Assembly: GCF_001657485.1 (NCBI RefSeq) | Contig: NZ_LXFU01000051.1 | Location: 109,542-173,541, forward strand | Direction of reading: 5' to 3' | DNA length: 64,000 nucleotides | From: Rhizobium sp. WYCCWR10014 | Lineage (GTDB): Bacteria; Pseudomonadota; Alphaproteobacteria; Rhizobiales; Rhizobiaceae | Shown here: piece by piece, positions 31,945 through 41,197 of the stretch | Numbering within the stretch: the stretch's first letter is position 1 | Layout of the letters: each line of letters starts with the position of its first letter | The notes under the pieces: generated by a model | Told to the model about the DNA's origin: nothing | Seen by the model: only the letters and a program-made list of their open reading frames with translations | The model's database searches: none | Translations under genes and position numbers: made by a program

Positions 31945-33471
31945 ATGAAAACACTGGTCGCATTCCTTCTCGGCACCGCGCTCGTCGCCCTGCCTTCGAC
32001 GCTCCTTGCCCAGGAAAAGGGCGGCGTCATCAATGTCGCGACGATCGGCGAGCCGCCGACGCTCGATCCGATGTCGTCGACGGCCGATCTGGTCGGCATC
32101 GTTACGCAGCACATTTTCGAAACGCTCTACACCTTCGACAAGAGCTGGAACGTCACGCCGCTTCTGGCCGAAAGCCTGCCTGAGATCAGTGCCGACGGCA
32201 AAACCTACACGATCAAGCTCAGGACCGGCATCAAGTTCCACGACAATACCGACATGACCTCGGAAGATGTCGTCGCTTCTCTTGGCCGCTGGATGAAGAT
32301 CGCTTCGCGCGGCAAGCAGGTCGCCGGCTTCATCGATAAGGTCACTGCCGCCGATCCAGCGACCGTGACGATCACGCTGAAGCAACCCTATGCGCCGCTG
32401 ACCTCGCTGCTCGCCTTCAACAATTCGGCCGCGATCATCATCCCTTCCGAAAAGCAGGACGAGCCGATGAAAGACTTCATCGGCACCGGTCCCTACATGC
32501 TGAAGGAGCGCAAGGCCGACCAGTATATCCAGCTCGTCCGCTTCGATGGCTACAAGTCGCGCGAAGGCGACAGCAATGGTTATGGCGGCGCCCGCCACCA
32601 GTATCTCGATGAAATCCGCTTCGTGCCGGTGCCGGATCCGAACACCCGCGTCGAGGCCGCCGTTTCCGGACAATACGACTACGTCGACTCGATCCCGGTC
32701 GAATCCTATGACAAGCTGAAGGCCTCCACCGCCTCGCAGCCGATCATCCTGAAGCCCTTCGGCTATCCGGTGTTCGTCTTCAACACGGCCGATGGCGTCA
32801 ACAAGAATGTCGAGGTTCGCAAGGCGGTCCGCCAGGCGCTCAGCATGGAAGACATGCTGGCCGCAGCTTTCGGCAGCAAGGATTTCTACGCACTCGACGG
32901 CGCCATCTATCCGGAATCTTATTCCTGGCATACGGATGCCGGCGTCGAAGGCGCTTACAACGTCGCCGATCCGGAAGGGGCGGCCGCTGCCGCCAAGAAG
33001 GCCGGCTACAATGGTGAGCCGATCCGTATCCTGACCAGCCGCCAGTATGAATTCCACTACAAGATGGCGCAGGTCGCCGCCGAATATCTGAAGCTTGCCG
33101 GCTTCACCGTCGATATGCAGGTTGTGGACTGGGCAACGCTGACGCAGCGCCGTACCGATCCGAAGCTCTGGGATATCTATATCACCCATAGCCCCTTCCT
33201 GCCGGAGCCTGCTTTGATCGGCTCGCTCTCGACAAGCTCGCCGGGCTGGTGGGATACGCCGGCCCGCAAGGCCGCCGTCGATGCCTTCACCTCGGAAGTT
33301 GATCCGAAGAAGCGCGTGGCGCTCTGGGCCGATGTCCAGAAGGCGATCTATGCCGACGCACCTTTCATGAAGATCGGGGACTTCAACGCCGTTTCGGCAG
33401 AATCGACCAAGCTTGAAGGCGTCGATCCGGCTCCGTGGCCGTATTTCTGGAATGCTTCGATCAAGAAGTAA
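31945..33471 (+). CDS. ABC transporter substrate-binding protein, family 5 (RidA/SelA-like operon)
   Basis: The 508-residue periplasmic protein begins with a signal peptide (KTLVAFLLGTALVALPSTLLA, cut before QEKGG). Family-5 marks include TLDPMSSTADLVGIVTQHIF, FHDNTDMTSEDVVASLGRWM and KNVEVRKAVRQALSMEDML. ATG at 31945 follows GGGAG; an earlier in-frame start at 31813 would remove the promoter. The ligand is unknown. The downstream enzymes suggest an amino compound such as an N-acylated amino sugar acid or amino acid. Confidence 0.92.
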   Translation: MKTLVAFLLGTALVALPSTLLAQEKGGVINVATIGEPPTLDPMSSTADLVGIVTQHIFETLYTFDKSWNVTPLLAESLPEISADGKTYTIKLRTGIKFHDNTDMTSEDVVASLGRWMKIASRGKQVAGFIDKVTAADPATVTITLKQPYAPLTSLLAFNNSAAIIIPSEKQDEPMKDFIGTGPYMLKERKADQYIQLVRFDGYKSREGDSNGYGGARHQYLDEIRFVPVPDPNTRVEAAVSGQYDYVDSIPVESYDKLKASTASQPIILKPFGYPVFVFNTADGVNKNVEVRKAVRQALSMEDMLAAAFGSKDFYALDGAIYPESYSWHTDAGVEGAYNVADPEGAAAAAKKAGYNGEPIRILTSRQYEFHYKMAQVAAEYLKLAGFTVDMQVVDWATLTQRRTDPKLWDIYITHSPFLPEPALIGSLSTSSPGWWDTPARKAAVDAFTSEVDPKKRVALWADVQKAIYADAPFMKIGDFNAVSAESTKLEGVDPAPWPYFWNASIKK

Positions 33472-33479
33472 ACATCGCC

Positions 33480-33521
33480 ACCGATACCGGCCATTCCTGG
33501 TCGGTATCGGTCTTCTTTTTT
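33480..33521 (+). terminator. Attenuating terminator between binding-protein and permease genes
   Basis: ACCGATACCG (33480-33489) pairs with CGGTATCGGT (33502-33511), extended by inner pairs to a six-base loop, and is followed by TTCTTTTTTG. It has full intrinsic terminator form. Partial read-through would keep the binding protein in excess over permease. Confidence 0.75.
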
Positions 33522-33551
33522 GCAGCATCTGCAAGGGTTTGCCAGGCATTC

Positions 33552-34493
33552 ATGATACGCTACATCCTCCAGCGCCTGTTCGGCATGATCGTCGTGATGT
33601 TTCTCGTCGTCACGATCGTCTTCGTCATCGTGCGCGTGACGCCGGGAGATCCGGCCGCCGTCATGCTCGGGCCGGATGCGACGCCGCAGGATATTGCCGA
33701 CCTCAGGGCCCGGCTCGGCCTCGATCAGTCGCTCGGCCTGCAATATGTCTACTATATCGGCCAGATGCTGAGAGGTGATCTCGGTCAGTCGATCTTCCTC
33801 AACATGCCTGTCACCTCGGCCTTGCTCGACCGGGCCGAGCCGACCTTCTTCCTGACTTTGTTTTCGCTCGCCATTGCCAGCATCATCGCCCTGCCGATCG
33901 GCATCTATGCCGCCTATCGGCGCGGCTCCTTCATTGACCAGGCGGCAACGACGCTCGCCATGTTTGCCGCCAGCATTCCGAGCTTCTGGCTCGGCCTGAT
34001 CCTGATGCAGTTCTTCGCCGTCAGGCTCAACCTCTTCCCGGTCTCGGGTTATGGCGGTCCGGGCTCGACCTTTCTCGATCGGATGTATCATCTGACGCTG
34101 CCTGCCTTTGCGCTCGGCATCGTCTCCTCGGCGCTGATCCTGCGTTTCACCCGCGCGTCGATGCTTGATGTGCTTGGCGACGATTATATCCGCACGGCAC
34201 GCGCCAAGGGGTTGATCGAGCGCCGGGTCATTCTCAAGCACGCGCTGAAGAATGCGCTGATCCCGATCCTGACGGTGATCGGCCTGACGGCAGCGGTGCT
34301 GATATCTGGCGCCGTCGTCACCGAGACCGTCTTCGGCCTGCCGGGTGTCGGCAATCTCGTCGTCTCGGCGGTTCTCCGCCGCGACTATCCGGTCATCCAG
34401 GGGGCTCTGCTCGTCATCGCCGCGCTCTACGTGCTGATCAATTTTGCGATCGACATGCTCTATCTGCTGATCGATCCGAGGGTGCGCTACTGA
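33552..34493 (+). CDS. ABC transporter permease (DppB-like)
   Basis: The 313-residue permease has the family N-terminus MIRYILQRLFGMIVVMFLVV, six spans and the coupling loop LGDDYIRTARAKGLIERRV near residue 208. ATG at 33552 is used although its ribosome site is weak. It is the first permease of the operon and overlaps the next gene by one base. Confidence 0.92.
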   Translation: MIRYILQRLFGMIVVMFLVVTIVFVIVRVTPGDPAAVMLGPDATPQDIADLRARLGLDQSLGLQYVYYIGQMLRGDLGQSIFLNMPVTSALLDRAEPTFFLTLFSLAIASIIALPIGIYAAYRRGSFIDQAATTLAMFAASIPSFWLGLILMQFFAVRLNLFPVSGYGGPGSTFLDRMYHLTLPAFALGIVSSALILRFTRASMLDVLGDDYIRTARAKGLIERRVILKHALKNALIPILTVIGLTAAVLISGAVVTETVFGLPGVGNLVVSAVLRRDYPVIQGALLVIAALYVLINFAIDMLYLLIDPRVRY

Positions 34494-35362
34494 TGACCGA
34501 TATCGCAATCAAATCAGTCGAAGGCGAGGGCAGCAAATTCACCAAGCGCCTGCTGAAGCGCAAGACGGTCGCCTTGGGTCTGCTGATCCTGACGATCTTC
34601 GTGCTTCTGGCAGTCTTTGCGCCTGTTGTCGCGCCCTATTCGCCGTCGAAGCTTTCCATCGTCAATCGGCTGAAGCCGCCGAGCGGCACCTTTTTCTTCG
34701 GCACCGATGAGTTCGGCCGTGACGTCTTTTCGCGTACGATCTTCGCCGGCCGCTTGTCGCTGCTCGTCGGTGTTGCGGTCGTGACGCTCTCGGCCGTGAT
34801 CGGCGTGACGCTCGGCCTGCTTGCCGGCTTCTTTCAGAAGCTTGATACGCCGATCGCCCGGCTGATCGACGCGATGATGGCGTTTCCGGATATTCTGCTG
34901 GCGATTGCGCTCGTTGCTGCCCTCGGCCCGTCGTTGACGACTGTTATCATCGCGCTGTCGATCGTCTATGCGCCGCGCCTTGCCCGCATCGTCCGCGCTT
35001 CGACGCTTGTCATTCGTGAACTGCCCTATGTCGAGGCGGCGAGGGCGCTCGGCATTTCGACCTTCCACATCATGACACGGCATGTGCTGCGCAATCTGCT
35101 GTCGCCGATCCTGGTGCAGGCCACCTTCCTCTTTGCGAGCGCGATGCTTGCCGAAGCCGGCCTGTCTTTCCTCGGCCTTGGCGTCAGCCCCGAAATCCCG
35201 ACCTGGGGAACGATGATCGCCGCCGGCCGCCAGTATATCGGCCAGGCCGACTGGATGACGCTGTTTCCAGGCGTCGCCATCATCCTCTCCGTGCTGTCGC
35301 TGCAGATGGTCGGCGATGGCCTCAGAGACATGCTCGATCCAAGACAGCGCAAGGATCTTTAA
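34493..35362 (+). CDS. ABC transporter permease (DppC-like)
   Basis: The 289-residue permease shows FFFGTDEFGRDVFSRTIFAGR near residue 63 and the loop RELPYVEAARALGISTFH. The start ATG overlaps the preceding stop (TGATG). It is the partner of the DppB-like protein encoded just upstream. Confidence 0.92.
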   Translation: MTDIAIKSVEGEGSKFTKRLLKRKTVALGLLILTIFVLLAVFAPVVAPYSPSKLSIVNRLKPPSGTFFFGTDEFGRDVFSRTIFAGRLSLLVGVAVVTLSAVIGVTLGLLAGFFQKLDTPIARLIDAMMAFPDILLAIALVAALGPSLTTVIIALSIVYAPRLARIVRASTLVIRELPYVEAARALGISTFHIMTRHVLRNLLSPILVQATFLFASAMLAEAGLSFLGLGVSPEIPTWGTMIAAGRQYIGQADWMTLFPGVAIILSVLSLQMVGDGLRDMLDPRQRKDL

Positions 35363-35426
35363 TCGCCGACCAAACGTCGGCCCAATCGAAATTCGCCAAA
35401 TCGAAAATTGCATGACAGGAGTTTGC

Positions 35427-35924
35427 GTGAATCAGTTTCCCACCGCCGCCGGCAAGGTCGAGAACTCGCCTTACGAACGGCTTGCCGCCCTCGGTATTGC
35501 GCTTCCGCCGCCGCCGCCGCCGATCGCCAATTTCGTCACGCACGTGATCGAAGGCAATATGCTCTACCTCTCCGGCCAGGGCCCGCGTGAGGCCGACGGC
35601 TTCATGCATGCCGGCAAGGTCGGTGGTGGGGTCAGTGTCGAGGCGGCCTACGGCCATGCGCGGCTGACCGGCATTAACCTGCTTGCCGTCATGCAGGACG
35701 CGCTCGGCGATCTCTCCCGGGTCAAGCGGGTAGTGAAATTGCTCGGCATGGTCAATGCCGTGCCTGATTTCGAGGATCATCCGAGCGTCATCAACGGTTG
35801 CTCGGATCTGCTGATTGAAGTCTTCGGGCAAGCCGGCGAACATGCCCGCTCGGCCGTCGGCTTCGGCTCGCTGCCCGGCAACATCACCGTCGAGATCGAG
35901 GCGATCGTCGCCTTGCACGGCTAA
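35427..35924 (+). CDS. RidA/YjgF family protein
   Basis: The 165-residue protein belongs to the RidA superfamily, in the longer YjgF-like branch with an N-terminal extension (YERLAALGIALPPPPPPIANF). Core segments are LYLSGQGPREADG, RLTGINLLAVMQDALGDLSRV and VGFGSLPGNITVEIEAIVAL. GTG at 35427 is chosen since AGGAG is seven bases upstream; ATG at 35412 is an alternative. RidA proteins hydrolyse reactive enamine/imine products of PLP enzymes. That suits the PLP enzyme encoded next. Confidence 0.88.
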   Translation: MNQFPTAAGKVENSPYERLAALGIALPPPPPPIANFVTHVIEGNMLYLSGQGPREADGFMHAGKVGGGVSVEAAYGHARLTGINLLAVMQDALGDLSRVKRVVKLLGMVNAVPDFEDHPSVINGCSDLLIEVFGQAGEHARSAVGFGSLPGNITVEIEAIVALHG

Positions 35925-35992
35925 CGGGAACTCGACACAGTTGATCGACCGCCCCATGTTTCGTTTTTCGACCCAGACTCCTGGAGATCTCC

Positions 35993-37189
35993 ATGTCCAC
36001 TGATATACGCCCGTCGCTCGGCCTTCGCCCTGTCATCAATGTATCGGGCACGATGACCAGCCTCGGCGCCTCGATCGTCGTTCCCGAAGCGATCAGCGCG
36101 ATGGCATCGATCCTGCCGCACTTCGTCGAGATCAACGACCTGCAACGCAAGGCCAGCGCCGTCATCGCCCGGCTGACCGGCGGCGAGGCGGGCTTCGTCA
36201 CCGCCTCCTGCTCGGCCGGCATTTCGCTGGCTGTCGCCGGCGCGATCACCGGCAATAACCTGCTGGCGATCGAGAAGCTGCCGGATGTCGTGTCGGAGAA
36301 GAACGAAGTGCTGGTGCAGATGGGCCACGTGGTGAGCTACGGCGCCCCGGTCGACCAGGCGATCCGGCTTGCCGGCGGCAAGGTCGTGCTTGTGGGGCAG
36401 GCGACCTCGACGCATCGCTTCCACATGGAAAACGCCATCACCGATAAGACCGCCGCCGCCGTCTATGTCGTCTCCCACCATGTCGTCGACTACGGCCTTT
36501 TGAACCTCAAGGAATTCGTCGAGATTGCCCATGCCAAGGGCGTGCCCGTCATTGTCGATGCGGCCTCGGAATATGATCTCAGGATTTTCCTGGAGCAGGG
36601 GGCCGATATCGCCCTTTACTCCGGCCACAAATTCCTCGGCGGCCCGACCTCGGGCATCGTTGCCGGCAGCAAGGAGCTGGTGCGCCACGCCTTCCTGCAG
36701 AATATGGGCATCGGCCGCGGCATGAAGGTCGGCAAGGAGAGCATCTTCGGCGTCATGGCAGCACTCGAAGCCTGGGAAAACCGCGACCATGCCGGCATCC
36801 GGGAACGCGAGACCGGCTATCTCAACCTGTGGAAGCGCACGCTCGACGGCCGCCCCGGCCTCACCGCATTGATCGAGCCTGACCCGACCAACAATCCGCT
36901 CGATCGGCTGCGCCTGATCGTCGATCCCGAGCAGGCGCATATCACTGCCTGGGATCTGGCCGATGCGCTTGCCAAGGGCAGCCCGCCAATCATCGTGCGC
37001 GATCACGAGGTGGAGCACCGCTATTTCTACCTTGACCCGTGCAATCTGCATCCGGGCGAGGAGATGATTGTCGCGGAGCGCCTGGCGCAGGAACTCGACA
37101 AGGCGCGCGCCTCCAACGAGATCATCGCAACGCCGATCGAGAACCGCAGCAGGCACCGCTTCGACGGTGCGCTGCGCTGGCCGGATTGA
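35993..37189 (+). CDS. SelA-like PLP-dependent enzyme, candidate ammonia-lyase
   Basis: The 398-residue fold-type I PLP enzyme is related to SelA and to D-glucosaminate-6-phosphate ammonia-lyase (DgaE-type). The Schiff-base lysine is Lys213 in LYSGHKFLGGPTSG, and Asp189 in VIVDAASE should hold the pyridine nitrogen. The N-terminal LRPVINVSGTMTSLGAS is characteristic of this group. Beta-elimination of ammonia gives an enamine, matching the RidA gene 68 bases upstream. The same family clusters elsewhere with the deacetylase type found here at 1226. Confidence 0.85.
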   Translation: MSTDIRPSLGLRPVINVSGTMTSLGASIVVPEAISAMASILPHFVEINDLQRKASAVIARLTGGEAGFVTASCSAGISLAVAGAITGNNLLAIEKLPDVVSEKNEVLVQMGHVVSYGAPVDQAIRLAGGKVVLVGQATSTHRFHMENAITDKTAAAVYVVSHHVVDYGLLNLKEFVEIAHAKGVPVIVDAASEYDLRIFLEQGADIALYSGHKFLGGPTSGIVAGSKELVRHAFLQNMGIGRGMKVGKESIFGVMAALEAWENRDHAGIRERETGYLNLWKRTLDGRPGLTALIEPDPTNNPLDRLRLIVDPEQAHITAWDLADALAKGSPPIIVRDHEVEHRYFYLDPCNLHPGEEMIVAERLAQELDKARASNEIIATPIENRSRHRFDGALRWPD

Positions 37190-37224
37190 TCCGCCGCCGC
37201 TCATCTGCCGCAAGAGGAACCACC

Positions 37225-39060
37225 ATGGCCACTGCCCAAGCGCAACCGATTGAGACAACCACCGACGTTCTTTCCGTCGAAAGGTTGACGACATCCTTCC
37301 TGGTGGACGGCGTCTGGAAACCGGTCGTGCGCGATGTTTCCTTCACGGTGGCGCCAGCGGAGACGGTGGCGATCGTCGGCGAATCCGGCTCGGGCAAGAG
37401 CGTCACCTCTCTCTCGATCATGCGGCTGCTGCAGGCGGATACGAGCCGTGTCGAGGGTCGCGTCATGCTCGGCGGACGCGACCTCCTGGCATTGCCGGAA
37501 AATGCCATGCGGCAGGTGCGTGGCAACGAGGTGGCGATGATCTTCCAGGAGCCGATGACATCGCTCAATCCGCTCTTCACCATCGGCGACCAGATTTCCG
37601 AAGCTCTGCTCTGCCATTCCGATATGAGCAGGGCCGATGCCAAAGCTGAGACGATAAGGCTGCTGGAAAAGGTCCGCATCCCGTCTGCCGCCTCGCGCTT
37701 TGGCGAATATCCGCATCGCTTCTCCGGCGGCATGCGCCAGCGGGTGATGATCGCCATGGCGCTCGCCAGCCGGCCGAAGCTGTTGATTGCCGACGAGCCG
37801 ACGACGGCGCTCGACGTCACCATCCAGGGCCAGATCCTCGATCTGATCAAGATGCTGCAGGACGAGGAGGGGACCTCCGTTCTGTTCATCACCCATGACA
37901 TGGGCGTTGTTGCCGAGATCGCCGACCGGACGGTGGTGATGTATCGCGGCGAACAGGTGGAAAGCGGCGCCACGGCCGATATCTTCCACCGCGGCAAACA
38001 TCCCTATACGAGAGCGCTACTATCCGCTGTGCCGGTGCTCGGCTCGATGCAGGGCCGGCAACGGCCGTTGCGTTTTCCCGTGGTCAATACCGCAACGGGT
38101 GAATCGGACATTCCCGCCGAGGTCGCCGATACGGTGGCAGCGACACCCGTCCTGCAGGTGAAGAACCTCACCAAGCGTTTCGACATTCATTCCGGCCTGT
38201 TTGGCCGGCTGACCAGCCGGGTGCATGCCGTCGAAAATGTCTCCTTCGATCTTCATGCCGGTGAGACGCTGTCGCTCGTCGGCGAATCCGGCTGCGGCAA
38301 ATCGACGACCGGCCGCGCCATCATGCGCCTCATCGAGCCGCAGGCCGGTTCCGTTCTTGTCGAGGGCAGGGAGGTGCTCGGCCTCGACAGGAAGGATCTG
38401 CGCGAGATGCGCAAATCCGTGCAGATGATCTTCCAGGATCCCTTTGCCAGCCTCAATCCGCGCATGACGGTCGGTGCTGCGATCGCCGAACCCTATCTCG
38501 AGCACAAGATGGGCAACTCGAAACAGGCAAAAGAGGTCGTCGCCGATTTGCTGGTGAAGGTCGGTCTGTCGGCGGATATGGCCGCGCGTTATCCGCATGA
38601 ATTTTCCGGCGGCCAGCGCCAGCGCATATGCATTGCCCGCGCGCTTGCCTTGGAGCCGAAGGTCATCGTCGCCGATGAAAGCGTCTCGGCGCTCGATGTC
38701 TCGATCAAGGCGCAGGTCATCAACCTGATGCTCGATCTGCAGCAGAGTTTCAACCTCGCCTTCCTGTTCATCTCACACGACATGGCGGTGGTCGAGCGTG
38801 TCAGCCACCGTGTTGCGGTGATGTATCTCGGCGAGATCGTCGAGATCGGCCCGCGGTCCGCGGTCTTCGAAAATCCGCAGCATCCCTATACGAAGAAGCT
38901 CATCGCGGCAGTGCCGGTGCCCGATCCAGACCGCCGCCATGAAAAGCGGTTGGTGGCGAATGACGAGATCAAGAGCCCGATGCGCCCGGTCGACTATCAG
39001 CCTGCGAGCACGTCTTATCGTGAGGTCGGGCCGGGCCATCTGGTCATGGCTGATCGGTAG
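37225..39060 (+). CDS. ABC transporter ATPase with two nucleotide-binding domains
   Basis: The 611-residue DppDF-type fusion has unit one with GESGSGKSV, FSGGMRQRVMIAMAL and LLIADEPTTALD. Unit two (from about 310) has GESGCGKST, FSGGQRQRICIARAL and VIVADESVSALD. Peptide-family extensions HPYTRALLSAVP and HPYTKKLIAAVP follow each unit. ATG at 37225 has AAGAGGAA upstream. It ends the operon and supplies energy for the permeases. Confidence 0.93.
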   Translation: MATAQAQPIETTTDVLSVERLTTSFLVDGVWKPVVRDVSFTVAPAETVAIVGESGSGKSVTSLSIMRLLQADTSRVEGRVMLGGRDLLALPENAMRQVRGNEVAMIFQEPMTSLNPLFTIGDQISEALLCHSDMSRADAKAETIRLLEKVRIPSAASRFGEYPHRFSGGMRQRVMIAMALASRPKLLIADEPTTALDVTIQGQILDLIKMLQDEEGTSVLFITHDMGVVAEIADRTVVMYRGEQVESGATADIFHRGKHPYTRALLSAVPVLGSMQGRQRPLRFPVVNTATGESDIPAEVADTVAATPVLQVKNLTKRFDIHSGLFGRLTSRVHAVENVSFDLHAGETLSLVGESGCGKSTTGRAIMRLIEPQAGSVLVEGREVLGLDRKDLREMRKSVQMIFQDPFASLNPRMTVGAAIAEPYLEHKMGNSKQAKEVVADLLVKVGLSADMAARYPHEFSGGQRQRICIARALALEPKVIVADESVSALDVSIKAQVINLMLDLQQSFNLAFLFISHDMAVVERVSHRVAVMYLGEIVEIGPRSAVFENPQHPYTKKLIAAVPVPDPDRRHEKRLVANDEIKSPMRPVDYQPASTSYREVGPGHLVMADR

Positions 39061-39091
39061 GCTTGCCATTGCGTTTCGGATTTGACCGGCG

Positions 39092-40306
39092 CTATTCCAT
39101 CGCCAGGATCATGTTGCGCACGACGGGGTAGATTTCCCCCTCCCAGCGGCGGCCGCTGAAGACGCCGTAATGTCCGACATTGGCCTGAAGATGATGGCGC
39201 TTCAGATGCGGGCGCAGCGCCCGACAGAGATCGTGCGCGGCCGAGGTCTGGCCGAGGGCGCAGATATCGTCGCGCCCGCCCTCGACGGTCAAAAGCGCCG
39301 TGTTGCGGATCTGGCCCGGGTCGACCTTGCGGCCATGGTGGGTCAAGTCGCCGGTCGCGAGTTCCGCCTTCTGGAAGACGCGCTCGATGGTTTCGATGTA
39401 GAATTCCTCGGTGAGGTCGAGCACGGCGAAATATTCGTCGTAGAACTTCTTGATCTTGCCGGCTTCGGCTGTCTCGCCCTTCGCCAGATGGTCGTAAAGC
39501 TTGCGATGGGCGTCCTGGTGGCGCTGCATGTTCATCGACATGAAGGCGACGAGCTGGAGGAAGCCGGGATAGACGCGCCGTCCCGCACCCCGATAACGCC
39601 AGGGAACGCCTGTGATCAGCGAATTCTCGAACCAGGCGAGCGATTTCGACACGGCAAGCTCGTTGACCTTCGTCGGGCTTTCGCGCGGGTCGATCGGCCC
39701 GGCCATCAACGTCATGGTGCGTGGGGTGGCGGGATGCCGCTCTTCCGACATCACGGCAACGGCGGCCAGCGCCTGTACGCAGGGCTGGCAGACGGCGAGG
39801 ATATGAGCGCCGGGGCCGATTTCCTCCAGGAAATGCATGATATAATCGACATAGTCGTCCATGCCGAAGCGTCCTGCCGACAGCGGCACGTCGCGGGCAT
39901 TGGCCCAGTCGGTAATATAGACGTCGTGATCGCGCAGCAGGGTCTGCACGGTGCCGCGCAGGAGTGTGGCGAAATGGCCGGACAGCGGTGCGACGACCAG
40001 CACCCGCGGCCGCTTTGCATCGGTGTCCGTTGCAAAGCGCAGCAGCGTGCCGAAGGGCAGGTCGAGCACGGACTCGACGGTGACGGGCGCCATGCGGTTG
40101 CCGATCAAGGCCGAGGTGATGGCGAAATCCGGACGTTCGTGAGTAATCTCGAAGCGGGAAATCATCTCCATCGCGGCGGAGAACTGCCGTCCCATTTCGC
40201 CGCCGGGGTTCCAGAACGCTGTCGCAGAAAACATCTGCAGGCGCCGCGCCAGATCGCGGAGCGGCGCGATGAGGTCATCCTGGAACTGATAGGCCTGATA
40301 GAGCAT
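39092..40306 (-). CDS. phaZ: Intracellular polyhydroxyalkanoate depolymerase
   Basis: The 404-residue protein matches the intracellular PHB depolymerase family that mobilises stored polyhydroxybutyrate. The lipase-like box carries cysteine instead of serine as nucleophile, Cys173 in LAVCQPCVQAL, as in PhaZ1 of Cupriavidus. The partner aspartate region (LTVEGGRDDICALGQ) and the histidine in ANVGHYGVFSGRRW are present. There is no signal peptide. ATG at 40306 follows GGGAG; the upstream extension to 40348 is unlikely. Confidence 0.93.
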   Translation of the reverse strand: MLYQAYQFQDDLIAPLRDLARRLQMFSATAFWNPGGEMGRQFSAAMEMISRFEITHERPDFAITSALIGNRMAPVTVESVLDLPFGTLLRFATDTDAKRPRVLVVAPLSGHFATLLRGTVQTLLRDHDVYITDWANARDVPLSAGRFGMDDYVDYIMHFLEEIGPGAHILAVCQPCVQALAAVAVMSEERHPATPRTMTLMAGPIDPRESPTKVNELAVSKSLAWFENSLITGVPWRYRGAGRRVYPGFLQLVAFMSMNMQRHQDAHRKLYDHLAKGETAEAGKIKKFYDEYFAVLDLTEEFYIETIERVFQKAELATGDLTHHGRKVDPGQIRNTALLTVEGGRDDICALGQTSAAHDLCRALRPHLKRHHLQANVGHYGVFSGRRWEGEIYPVVRNMILAME

Positions 40307-40429
40307 GGCCGAAATCTCCCGCACTGCCGCATCGATGCGGCGGTGCAAAAAATGCTAGTGGAATATGTCCTGCCATGCGAGAAGATTATCGAGGAAGAAG
40401 CAACATTGTCCGACAAGGATACGAGCCCG

Positions 40430-41083
40430 ATGTCGCAAGCTGCACTGACGATTTCCTCGAAGAACTACTCCTCATGGTCTCTGCGCGGCTGGCTGCTGTG
40501 CCGGATGGCGGGGCTGGATTTCGCCGAAGTCCTTGTGGAGATGGATGACGAGGCGCGTCAGGAACTGCTTCTACTTTCACCGTCGGTTCTGGTGCCGAGG
40601 CTGACCCATGACGAGGTGACGGTCTGGGACACGCTGGCGATTGCCGAATATCTCCATGAGGTCGTGCCGGATGCCGGGCTCTGGCCCACTGAGCGCGCGG
40701 CGCGCGCCCGCTGCCGGTCGGTGTCGGGCGAGATGCATTCGGGGTTCCACAATCTGCGCTCGGCATTGCCGATGAACCTCAAGGCGCGGCATGCGAGCTT
40801 CAAGATATTCTCGGGCGCGCGGCCCGATGTCGAGCGCGTCAAGGCAATCTGGACCGAATGCCTCGAGGCAAGCGGTGGGCCCTGGCTGTTCGGGGCCGCG
40901 CCAACTGTGGCCGATGCGATGTACGCGCCGGTCTGCACCCGCTTTCGCACCTATGCGGTGGAACTGGAGCCGCGGCTTGCAGCCTATGTCGAGACGGTGC
41001 TGTCCTGGCCGCTGATGGGCGAATGGACCGAAGGGGCGTTGGTCGAGCCGGACGAGATCGTCGAGCTGGAAGTCGAGTTCTGA
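40430..41083 (+). CDS. Glutathione S-transferase family protein
   Basis: The 217-residue protein has an N-terminal thioredoxin-like domain (about 1-80) with SSKNYSSWSLRGWLLC, where a serine is in place to activate glutathione, and VLVPRLTHDEVTVWDTLAIAEYL. A helical C-terminal domain (about 90-217) follows. ATG at 40430 is conservative; TTG at 40406 with GAGGAAG upstream is a good alternative. Substrate unknown. It is divergent from phaZ. Confidence 0.9.
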   Translation: MSQAALTISSKNYSSWSLRGWLLCRMAGLDFAEVLVEMDDEARQELLLLSPSVLVPRLTHDEVTVWDTLAIAEYLHEVVPDAGLWPTERAARARCRSVSGEMHSGFHNLRSALPMNLKARHASFKIFSGARPDVERVKAIWTECLEASGGPWLFGAAPTVADAMYAPVCTRFRTYAVELEPRLAAYVETVLSWPLMGEWTEGALVEPDEIVELEVEF

Positions 41084-41197
41084 CGGAAACGTGCCGGACG
41101 GCTCCGCATCAATTTTCACGGGTCGAATTAAGAGTTGCCTGGACGATGAGCGGCGCATAAAGCAGATGCAGTGCCACATGCCGCGAAGCCTGGACCG

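Noticed and set aside
39170..40429. Long N-terminal extension of the GST gene
   Set aside because: It is antisense to the PHB depolymerase; the GST domain begins at 40430 or just before.
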